From: Ructibacterium sp965146665
GTDB lineage: Bacteria > Bacillota > Clostridia > Monoglobales > Monoglobaceae
DNA length: 64,000 bases
Assembly (NCBI GenBank): GCA_965146665.1
Contig: CBCTHE010000015.1
Coordinates: 7,025-71,024 of the forward strand
Reading direction: 5' to 3'
Below the pieces are notes generated by a model. That model did not search any database and was not told where the DNA came from. It saw only the letters and a list, made by a program, of their open reading frames with translations. The position numbers were made by a program, and so were the translations under genes. Below, one piece after another: positions 28,108 through 34,234 of the stretch (its first letter is position 1; each line of letters starts with the position of its first letter).

Positions 28108-28968
28108 ATGAAGCGACTGGTTTGCACTGTTTTGGCCGCGGCGCTGGCCGTGTCGGCTCTGGCGGGCTGCGGCAGGAAAAACAAGACAGACTATTACATG
28201 AAGGGATATGAGGCGGTCGAGGAGGGCCGGTATGAGGCGGCGCTCAAGGACTTTCAGACCGCCGCCAAGGCCGGGGATGATCAGGCCCAAAAGGCGGCCG
28301 ACATTGTCTCTGGGTATCTGAACGCCCAGGAGGCCTTTGCCCTGGGTGACGCGGAGGGGGCAAAAGCGTTTTTGAAGGACATTCCGGAGGACTATAAGTA
28401 CTACGCCATCGGCGAGGACATTGACACCCTGCGCCGCAGGGTGTACAGCGCGGGCGGCGAGGACAGGCCGGAGGAGACGCCCAGGCCCAGCGCCAGCGCT
28501 TCGGCCGCGCCAACCGCCTCCGCCGCGGCGGACAAAGAGAACGGTGAGAAGGATTTTTCCAAGCGCGAGGAAATTGACCTGGAGCTGCAGCAGATCCGGG
28601 AGCTGGTGGAGGAAGGGTATCTGGACCAGGCGGAGGAGCGGCTGGACGGCCTGAACTCCGCATCCCTCACCGACGGCCAGAAGCGCAAGGCGGACCAGTA
28701 CCGGGAGGAGATTGCGGAGCAGCGCCGGGAACACAAAAAGGACGGCAGTCAGGATGACGCGGAGTTCACCGCGGATAAGGCCGTGGAATATGTCCGGGAA
28801 GCATACGGCCTGCAGGGGGACCCGGGGGATGATCCGGCGCCCCGGTATGACAGCGGCGGGAAAAAGTATTATGAGCTTGTCATCCAGTCCGGAGAGGGCG
28901 CATCCGCCGAGATTCTGACCCTCCATATATACAGCGGCGGCGAGATCCGGATTGTTGACCGGCGCTGA
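28108..28968 (+). CDS. Putative lipoprotein with TPR-like repeats
   Basis: 286 aa, preceded by CGGAGG, 15 bp after gyrA. A lipoprotein signal ends in the lipobox ALAGC (Cys about residue 21). Residues about 30-75 (YEAVEEGRYEAALKDFQTAA) look like a TPR/Sel1-type helical repeat, and a second comes at about 160-190 (EEGYLDQAEERLDGL). A Pro/Ala/Ser-rich linker (about 125-145) separates the two. The C-terminal 60 residues may be a small alpha/beta domain (KYYELVIQSG). It should be anchored on the outer face of the membrane. Its function is unknown. Confidence 0.8.
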   Translation: MKRLVCTVLAAALAVSALAGCGRKNKTDYYMKGYEAVEEGRYEAALKDFQTAAKAGDDQAQKAADIVSGYLNAQEAFALGDAEGAKAFLKDIPEDYKYYAIGEDIDTLRRRVYSAGGEDRPEETPRPSASASAAPTASAAADKENGEKDFSKREEIDLELQQIRELVEEGYLDQAEERLDGLNSASLTDGQKRKADQYREEIAEQRREHKKDGSQDDAEFTADKAVEYVREAYGLQGDPGDDPAPRYDSGGKKYYELVIQSGEGASAEILTLHIYSGGEIRIVDRR

Positions 28969-29011
28969 CAGAGGCGGCCGGGAAATTTTTCGCGTTGGAT
29001 TGGAGAGAAGC

Positions 29012-29728
29012 ATGAAAAAGATTTTGAGCCGGGTGCGGCGGGCTGTGGACGACTATCAGATGATCCGGGAGGGCGACAGGATCGCCGTGGGGGTATCAGG
29101 GGGCAAGGACAGCCTTGCCCTGCTGTGTGCCCTGGCGGCTCTGCGCCGCTTTTATCCCCGGAAGTATGAGCTTATCGCGGTGTCGCTGGACATGGGATAT
29201 GCCGGAACCAGCTTTGCCGGGGTGCGCGCCCTGTGCGCGCGGCTGGGCGTGGAGTATGTGGTGAAGCAGACGGATATCGCGGAGGTTATCTTTGATGTCC
29301 GCCGGGAGAAAAATCCCTGTTCCCTGTGCGCCAAAATGCGCAGGGGCGGCGTGAACGATCTGGCGGTGGAGCTGGGCTGCAGCAAGGTAGCCCTCGGACA
29401 TCACAACGAGGATGTGCTGGAGACCTTTTTCCTGTCCCTTTTTTATGAGGGGCGGCTGAACTGTTTTTCGCCCGTGACCTATTTGTCCAGGCGGGACATC
29501 CATGTGATCCGGCCGCTGATCTATGTGCCGGAGGGCGAGATCAAGGGCTATGCCCGGCGGGAGGAGCTCCCCATTGTGCACAACCCCTGTCCCATGGACG
29601 GAAAATCCAAACGGCAGGATATGAAGGAATTTATCAATCAAAAGACAAGGGAAGACAGGTTTTTCAAAACCAAAATCATGCATGCCATCCAGACCGGGCT
29701 GCCCGCCTGGATTCTGGAGGAGGTATGA
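29012..29728 (+). CDS. TtcA/TtuA-family tRNA sulfur-transfer PP-loop ATPase
   Basis: 238 aa from the ATG at 29012, chosen because TTGGAGAG precedes it; an upstream in-frame ATG would overlap the lipoprotein gene without a good ribosome binding site. The PP-loop SGGKDS (about 29-34) binds ATP. CSLC (about 95-98) and a later NPCP Cys fit the three Fe-S ligands of the TtcA group, and GHHNEDVLETFFL is typical of the family. TtcA thiolates cytidine 32 of tRNA. In Firmicutes the exact target of this branch is less certain, so the symbol is withheld. Confidence 0.87.
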   Translation: MKKILSRVRRAVDDYQMIREGDRIAVGVSGGKDSLALLCALAALRRFYPRKYELIAVSLDMGYAGTSFAGVRALCARLGVEYVVKQTDIAEVIFDVRREKNPCSLCAKMRRGGVNDLAVELGCSKVALGHHNEDVLETFFLSLFYEGRLNCFSPVTYLSRRDIHVIRPLIYVPEGEIKGYARREELPIVHNPCPMDGKSKRQDMKEFINQKTREDRFFKTKIMHAIQTGLPAWILEEV

Positions 29729-29750
29729 AGAACGAAAAAGGAGAGAGACC

Positions 29751-30623
29751 ATGAAGAGAGTAAAAAAGGCGGTTATACCCGCGGCCGGATGGGGCACCCG
29801 ATTCCTGCCGGCGACCAAGGCACTGCCAAAGGAGATGCTCCCCATTGTTGACACCCCCACCATCCAGTATATTGTGGAAGAGGCGGTCAGCGCGGGGATT
29901 GAGGATATATGCGTCATTACCAGCCCCTATAAAAAGGCGGTGGAGGATCATTTCGACCGTTCGCGGGAGCTGGAGTTCACTCTGGAGGCCAGCGGCAAGG
30001 CGGCTATGGCCGAGGAACTGCGGAAGATTGCGGAGCTGACGAGTCTGGTTTCCATCCGCCAGAAGGAGGCGCTGGGGCTTGGCCACGCAATCCTGTGCGC
30101 CAAGAGTTTTGTGGGTGACGAGCCCTTTGCAGTCCTGCTGGGGGACGACGTGGTTTACAATGACGAGAAGCCCTGCATCAAACAGCTGGTGGAGGTATAC
30201 AACGACTGCGGAAAGTCCGTGCTGGGCGTGCAGACCGTGAGCATGGACGATATTCATAAATATGGCTGTGTGGACGGAAAGCAGGTCGGCGGCCGGCTGT
30301 ACGAGGTCAGCGGTATGGTGGAGAAGCCGAAGCGGGAGGAGGCGCCCAGCAATGTGGCGGTCCTGGGCCGGTATATCATCACGCCGGAGATCTTCGGATA
30401 TTTGGAACAGACCAAACCCGGCGCGGGCGGTGAGATTCAGCTCACTGACGCGCTCCGGAGCCTTGCCGCGGAGCAGGGGATGTATGCCTATGATTTTGAG
30501 GGAAGGCGCTATGACGTGGGCGATCGGCTTGGCTTTTTGGAGGCGACTGTGGAATTTGCCCTCCGGCGCGAGGATTTGAAGGATGAGTTCCTCAGGTATC
30601 TGGAACAGGTTGTCGGCAAATGA
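29751..30623 (+). CDS. galU: UTP-glucose-1-phosphate uridylyltransferase
   Basis: 290 aa from the ATG at 29751, 7 nt after GGAGAGA. It makes UDP-glucose from UTP and glucose-1-phosphate in the cytoplasm, for envelope polysaccharides and galactose use. The nucleotide-binding motif AAGWGTRFLPATKALPKE is near the N-terminus. VLLGDDVVY, GMVEKPKREEAPS and GAGGEIQLTDAL follow as in the family. Length is typical. Its stop overlaps the start of a polysaccharide-type ABC permease (ATGA), which links it to envelope polymer synthesis or export. Confidence 0.95.
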   Translation: MKRVKKAVIPAAGWGTRFLPATKALPKEMLPIVDTPTIQYIVEEAVSAGIEDICVITSPYKKAVEDHFDRSRELEFTLEASGKAAMAEELRKIAELTSLVSIRQKEALGLGHAILCAKSFVGDEPFAVLLGDDVVYNDEKPCIKQLVEVYNDCGKSVLGVQTVSMDDIHKYGCVDGKQVGGRLYEVSGMVEKPKREEAPSNVAVLGRYIITPEIFGYLEQTKPGAGGEIQLTDALRSLAAEQGMYAYDFEGRRYDVGDRLGFLEATVEFALRREDLKDEFLRYLEQVVGK

Positions 30624-31378
30624 GACCGGGAATGATTCTGTCCCTGGCATGGAACGACTGCAAAGCCCGGTTCGCGGGCTCGGCGCTGGGAATCTTCTGG
30701 GCCCTTGCCGGTCCGCTGGTGACTGTGGGAATCTATTGGTTTGTGTATACCGTGGCCCTGGGCGGCGCGTCGGTTGACGGCGTTCCGTATGCCCTTTGGC
30801 TCATGGCGGGGATCGCCCCCTGGTTCTTCTTTGCAGAGGGGCTCACCGGGGCGGCCTCCTGTTTCTGGGACTATCGTTTTCTGGTGCGGAAAATGCGTTT
30901 CCGGGCGGAGTGCCTGCCGTTGGTGCGGGTCTGCTCCGCCTTTTTTGTACACGCGGGGTTTTTGGCGCTGGTGTGGCTGTGCCTCTGGATTTCCGGTTTT
31001 CCGCCAGCTCCGGGTCAGCTTTGGACCTTTTACTGGATGGCGGGGGGCTTCCTCCTGATTCTGGGACTGGGGAAGCTCTGCGCCCTGCTGTGCGTCCAGC
31101 TTCGGGATGTGGCGCACGGGGTGAATGTGGCAGTCCAGCTGGGCTTCTGGATTACGCCGGTGTTCTGGAGTCCGGACACGCTGCCGGAGGGCCTGCGGTG
31201 GCTGTGTGTGTACAATCCGGCGGCGGTGCTGGTGCGGGGCTGCCGGGCGGCGCTTCTGAACGGGGGGAGTCTGCCGATCTGGGACCAGTACTGTTTCTGG
31301 GCGGCTGTGGCGTTGCTGAATCTGGCCGGATATCTGCTGATGAAACGGCTTCGGCCAACGCTGGCGGACAAACTGTGA
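30620..31378 (+). CDS. ABC-2 polysaccharide-export-type permease, orphan
   Basis: 252 aa with about six transmembrane segments (FWALAGPLVTVGIYWFVYTV, FLALVWLCLWISGF, AGGFLLILGLGKLCALL and others). The N-terminal NDCKARFAGSALGIFW and the ITPVFWSPDTLPEGLRW block are hallmarks of the TagG/Wzm/RfbA permeases, which export teichoic acid or O-polysaccharide. Such permeases need a Wzt/TagH ATPase, which is not found on either side. It is translationally coupled to galU. The partner may be encoded elsewhere in the genome. Confidence 0.85.
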   Translation: MRPGMILSLAWNDCKARFAGSALGIFWALAGPLVTVGIYWFVYTVALGGASVDGVPYALWLMAGIAPWFFFAEGLTGAASCFWDYRFLVRKMRFRAECLPLVRVCSAFFVHAGFLALVWLCLWISGFPPAPGQLWTFYWMAGGFLLILGLGKLCALLCVQLRDVAHGVNVAVQLGFWITPVFWSPDTLPEGLRWLCVYNPAAVLVRGCRAALLNGGSLPIWDQYCFWAAVALLNLAGYLLMKRLRPTLADKL

Positions 31379-31395
31379 CGGTGAGGAGATATGAT

Positions 31396-31911
31396 ATGAA
31401 AAGATTGATTTTCATCGGCGGCACCATGGGGGTGGGCAAGACCGCCGTGTGCCGTGAACTGCAAAGAACTTTGCCTGGCAATGTGTTTCTGGACGGGGAT
31501 TGGTGCTGGGATGCGGCTCCGTTTGTGGTCAATGCCGAAACCAAGGCCATGGTGCTGGACAACATCTGTTATCTGCTCCAAAATTTTTTGGACTGCTCTG
31601 CGTACGAAAATGTCATCTTTTGTTGGGTCATGCATCAGGAGGAAATTGTCCGGCAAATCTTATCGGAGCTTCGGGGGACGTTTCCGGTGTTTTGGTTTTC
31701 CCTGACCTGTGCGCCCGAGGCGCTCCGGGAACGGCTGGAGGGGGATATCCGCGCCGGTATTCGGAAACCGGATGTGCTGGAGCGGAGCCTTGCGCGGCTG
31801 GAGCTGTATTCCGCGCTGGGCTCGCGGCTGGTGGACACCACAGGTCTGTCGGTTGGCCGTGTCGCAGAGGTGCTGGAGGAGTGTATGGAAAAAGGACACG
31901 GGTTGATCTGA
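31396..31911 (+). CDS. P-loop kinase-like ATPase, small
   Basis: 171 aa, GAGGAG before the ATG. Walker A is GTMGVGKT (about 9-16). LDGDW and a later RLEGDIRAGIRKPDV region resemble the lid of nucleoside- or shikimate-kinase-like folds (AAA_18/AAA_33). The C-terminus ends within the terminator hairpin. A small-molecule kinase is likely, but the substrate is unknown. It is the last gene of the gyrA run. Confidence 0.72.
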   Translation: MKRLIFIGGTMGVGKTAVCRELQRTLPGNVFLDGDWCWDAAPFVVNAETKAMVLDNICYLLQNFLDCSAYENVIFCWVMHQEEIVRQILSELRGTFPVFWFSLTCAPEALRERLEGDIRAGIRKPDVLERSLARLELYSALGSRLVDTTGLSVGRVAEVLEECMEKGHGLI

Positions 31912-31925
31912 ACCGTGTCCTTTTT
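31889..31925 (+). terminator. Terminator of the gyrA-galU run
   Basis: A 13-bp stem (31889-31901 with 31913-31925) ends in five T. The left arm lies inside the last codons of the kinase gene. Confidence 0.9.
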
Positions 31926-31971
31926 ACCTTTTAATTCTAGGTCAGGAGTGTTTACAAATGCGTAACATATA

Positions 31972-32000
31972 TTGAATTGTTGTGTGAATTCGTGTATAAT
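31972..32000 (+). promoter_or_regulatory. Promoter of the candidate toxin mRNA
   Basis: TTGAAT (31972-31977), a 17-nt spacer and a perfect TATAAT (31995-32000). Transcription would begin about 32007, at the left arm of an inverted repeat. Confidence 0.75.
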
Positions 32001-32006
32001 ACTAAC

Positions 32007-32038
32007 AGCAGATAAAGGAAATTGAAGAGCGGTTAGCC
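32007..32038 (+). repeat. Left arm of the inverted repeat bounding the small-toxin locus
   Basis: The 12-nt arm at 32007-32018 is exactly complementary to 32222-32233. The 9-nt block at 32030-32038 is complementary to 32201-32209. A full-length transcript could therefore close on itself end to end, as long-lived type I toxin mRNAs do. The left arm also carries CCACC, which can pair with GGTGG of the ribosome binding site. Confidence 0.75.
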
Positions 32039-32084
32039 ACCAACCCACCGGGGATCTTTTGATTCCGGGAAGGAGGTGGAGCTT

Positions 32085-32156
32085 ATGGGAAAGTTACTTA
32101 AAGTAATTTTATCAATCGTGATATTTTTTGCGATTGTGTCCATAAACGCGAAATAG
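32085..32156 (+). CDS. 23-aa hydrophobic peptide, candidate type I toxin
   Basis: The frame encodes a 23-residue peptide: basic start MGKLLK, hydrophobic core VILSIVIFFAIVSI, and polar end NAK. A perfect AAGGAGGTG (32070-32078) lies 6 nt before the ATG. The strong site appears masked by upstream CCACC and by a hairpin at 32049-32070. A single membrane span with charged ends is typical of Fst/Ldr/TxpA-like toxins. The stop codon lies inside a terminator hairpin, and a strong convergent promoter faces the gene. I do not recognise the peptide family; toxicity is inferred from architecture. A non-toxic small membrane peptide is the alternative. Confidence 0.6.
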   Translation: MGKLLKVILSIVIFFAIVSINAK

Positions 32157-32184
32157 CCGCCCTCACCCAAGGTTGCGGCTATTT
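32151..32184. terminator. Bidirectional hairpin at the end of the toxin ORF
   Basis: A perfect 10-bp stem (32151-32160 with 32175-32184) is followed by short T-rich sequence on the plus strand. It could end both the toxin mRNA and the opposing antisense RNA, and is the region where the two would overlap. Confidence 0.65.
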
Positions 32185-32230
32185 CATTTAGCATAACTTT
32201 GGCTAACCGTTTAACGGTTTACCTTTATCT
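32151..32230 (-). ncRNA. Candidate antisense RNA of the small-toxin locus
   Basis: A consensus minus-strand promoter at 32237-32265 would start an RNA near 32230 running towards the toxin ORF. It would cover the toxin mRNA 3' part and the shared hairpin. It contains a small hairpin (AACCG/CGGTT) near its 5' end. Its 5' sequence repeats that of the toxin mRNA because of the inverted repeat. No protein frame is evident. RNA is predicted, not observed. Confidence 0.5.
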
Positions 32231-32233
32231 GCT
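32201..32233 (-). repeat. Right arm of the inverted repeat bounding the small-toxin locus
   Basis: It contains the exact complements of 32030-32038 (at 32201-32209) and 32007-32018 (at 32222-32233), followed by a T run. In a read-through transcript the closed ends would themselves act as a terminator. Confidence 0.75.
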
Positions 32234-32236
32234 TTT

Positions 32237-32265
32237 ATTATACGTCCTTTTTCTATATTTGTCAA
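32237..32265 (-). promoter_or_regulatory. Consensus promoter facing the candidate toxin gene
   Basis: On the minus strand TTGACA (32260-32265), a 17-nt spacer and TATAAT (32237-32242) match the sigmaA consensus at every position. No protein gene follows leftward, so an antisense RNA is the natural product. Confidence 0.8.
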
Positions 32266-32305
32266 TCCCTGTTTGCGTATAAAAGTGTTTTATTGCGACG
32301 TGGTG

Positions 32306-32561
32306 TGCGGAATATGATTTGTTTTTAAGAAACGCTTTTGTTCATTTTTGAGCGGCCAAAAACGAACCAAAAAGGCCGCATAGGGGCGGCGGCCCCTATG
32401 GACCCCGGAGGCCCGGTTCCGGCAGTTGCAGCTCACCCGAATTTCGCATTGGTCGTCATGCGTGAGGCCGGCCAGGGAGCACGCGATATACAGGGCCTCC
32501 CCGTCAAACGCGGAAACGGAGCCCGAAGATTTCACGCGGTGGTACACAAGCGTAGTTTGCT
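32306..32561 (-). repeat. 256-bp inverted repeat, left copy
   Basis: This segment is the reverse complement of 33462-33717 with only about three mismatches. It is G+C rich, holds frames on both strands that mirror each other in the other copy, and has no clear ribosome binding site. A non-coding repeat family or mobile element end is more likely than a gene. Confidence 0.85.
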
Positions 32562-32754
32562 TGCCAGACCCGGTTCCGACCGCCGAGCCCGGTCGGCGTC
32601 TTTTCCCCTTCGGGAAAAAGATTGGGGCGCTGCCCCAAACCCCGCGTCACAACAAGCTTCGCTCCCGTCGTTTTGGCCGAGTGCGCCAAAAGCTCCTGCG
32701 CTTCGCCGTTGCGACGACGGCGTGCGCAATCGTAGTTTTTTGCAAACCAATGAT
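32562..32754. other. Hairpin-rich non-coding stretch inside the inverted repeat
   Basis: Short G+C palindromes follow one another here (for example CCCGGTCGG-type, TTTTCCCC/GGGAAAA and GGGGCGCTGCCCC). I see no supportable gene. The structure resembles tandem intergenic hairpin repeats. Confidence 0.5.
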
Positions 32755-33201
32755 TTAACCGCTTTTTTGAATGTCAGACAAAAGAGCTTTTACGCTTTCT
32801 ATTTTAAAAACATCACGCATGTTGTATCGGTCTCTCTGAATTTCTACACAGACACTAAGATGTATCTGATTCTCTTTCCCGTTTGTGTCGAGATAAGCTT
32901 CAAACATCTGAGTTTTAATATAGGTAAAGATTCTGCAATACCATGTTATGCCGTTGACTTCATATTTTGTAATGGGCATGGTCACATAATCCTTATGATT
33001 ATAGTCCGCATTATCCATATAGAGTGGAGTAGGTTCCTCATAATCGCAAAAGAATAACTCAATATTGAAACCACGGTCCGCAGAATAGACTGCAAGACCA
33101 TTTCGTGGAATGAGCGGCGGACATGATTCTAAGTACAGGCCGTTGGGAACTGGAAAAGAGATACCGGCGAAATAGAACCGGTTGTTTTCTACTTTTAACA
33201 T
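32755..33201 (-). CDS. Hypothetical protein between inverted repeats
   Basis: 148 aa from the ATG at 33201, 8 nt after AAAGGAAG. Upstream in-frame codons enter a hairpin region and lack a ribosome binding site. The sequence (FYFAGISFPVPNGLYLES, YEVNGITWYCRIFTYIKTQMFEAYLD) predicts a compact alpha/beta fold with no signal peptide or membrane segment. Base composition is much more AT-rich than the flanking backbone genes. It is the only convincing gene between the two 256-bp repeats and may be their cargo. I do not recognise the family. Confidence 0.6.
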   Translation of the reverse strand: MLKVENNRFYFAGISFPVPNGLYLESCPPLIPRNGLAVYSADRGFNIELFFCDYEEPTPLYMDNADYNHKDYVTMPITKYEVNGITWYCRIFTYIKTQMFEAYLDTNGKENQIHLSVCVEIQRDRYNMRDVFKIESVKALLSDIQKSG

Positions 33202-33290
33202 GTTTGTGCTTCCTTTCTTTTCTCTTTGTTCTATAGTGCATTTCATTTTTTCCGGTTGTTTATTGCGCACGCCGTTGGCGTTTGCGCAAG

Positions 33291-33397
33291 TTTCTTTTCT
33301 ATGGAGAAAAGAAACCAAAAGCCATCAAAGGGGGGCACCCCCTTTGATAACCCCCTTGCGCCAAATGCTGGTTATCTAAGGCATTTGGCGCTTGTTT
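33291..33397 (+). terminator. Triple hairpin cluster ending in an intrinsic terminator
   Basis: Three perfect stems follow in series: 33291-33299/33306-33314 (9 bp), 33324-33334/33338-33348 (11 bp) and 33358-33368/33381-33391 (11 bp). The last runs into a T tract. No plus-strand gene ends just before it. It lies upstream of the minus-strand gene at 32755-33201. Confidence 0.65.
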
Positions 33398-33461
33398 TTT
33401 TGCAGGTATGGCGGATAAATCCATTAGGTTTGTGGATATCTTCGGATTCTGTCAAAAACAC

Positions 33462-33717
33462 AGCAAACTACGCTTGTGTACCACCGCGTGAAATCTTCGG
33501 GCTCCGTTTCCGCGTTTGACGGGGAGGCCCTGTATATCGCGTGCTCCCTGGCCGGCCTCACGCATGACGGCCAATGCGAAATTCGGGTGAGCTGCAGCTG
33601 CCGGAACCGGGCCTCCGGGGTCCATAGGGGCCGCCGCCCCTATGCGGCCTTTTTGGTTCGTTTTTGGCCGCTCAAAAATGAACAAAAGCGTTTCTTAAAA
33701 ACAAATCATATTGCGCA
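33462..33717 (+). repeat. 256-bp inverted repeat, right copy
   Basis: Near-identical reverse complement of 32306-32561. Its outer end runs into a strong hairpin (33710-33716 with 33734-33740, with CCGTC/GACGG inside). The 900-bp segment between the copies could invert by homologous recombination. Confidence 0.85.
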
Positions 33718-33740
33718 CCGTCTGCGACGGTCGGCGCAAT

Positions 33741-34117
33741 AGAAGTGCCATAAATCTTTGCATAATTGTCGGTAATATTAAGTATAAAACCAGAAGACAG
33801 ACTATACAATATGCTCGTTGTTGGCATTTTGAAATCTTTTGATTGACAAATGAAAACAGAAGGATAGACAAAACATTTGATCTCTAAAAAATGAAAGTAA
33901 GCCCTGAAAATATGCGGCTTTTGAGAAATAATCAGTATAACTTCCCTGACAACTGCATACCTTGAAAAGAGAGAAGCCTGTCCGCAGGACAAAAAACCAA
34001 AAAACAGCCTGCATTTTTGGGCAATTTGTCGAAAAACGCCGAAATCACAGGAGGTATCTTTGAAACATTTTACAAAATTTACTAATAGAATTTGTGCAAA
34101 ATTTTTATTCAAAAAAA
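33741..34117. other. AT-rich intergenic region upstream of glgB
   Basis: I see no gene here. A minus-strand frame of about 150 codons lacks a ribosome binding site and protein-like composition. The region may be part of the acquired segment or a long regulatory region for the glycogen operon. Confidence 0.4.
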
Positions 34118-34146
34118 TGGACAATAATGCGGATATATGGTAAAAT
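34118..34146 (+). promoter_or_regulatory. Promoter of the glycogen operon
   Basis: TGGACA (34118-34123), a 17-nt spacer and TAAAAT (34141-34146) lie about 90 bp before the glgB start. Confidence 0.6.
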
Positions 34147-34234
34147 AAAGTTGTTCATATTAGATAAAATGTGTCGTGGGTCTGAAAAGCTTTTTTGATA
34201 CTTTTTACAGAAACACGAGCAGGGGGTGCAGCAA

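Noticed and set aside
26545..29013. 822-codon open frame on the minus strand opposite gyrA and the lipoprotein gene
   Set aside because: Antisense to clearly conserved genes in G+C-rich DNA; composition is not protein-like and no domain is visible.
32306..32561. Small genes inside the 256-bp repeat arms
   Set aside because: Frames exist on both strands of both copies with no ribosome binding site, as expected for a non-coding repeat.
33672..34124. 150-codon minus-strand frame upstream of glgB
   Set aside because: Phe/Cys/Ser-rich, no ribosome binding site, and it runs into the repeat end.
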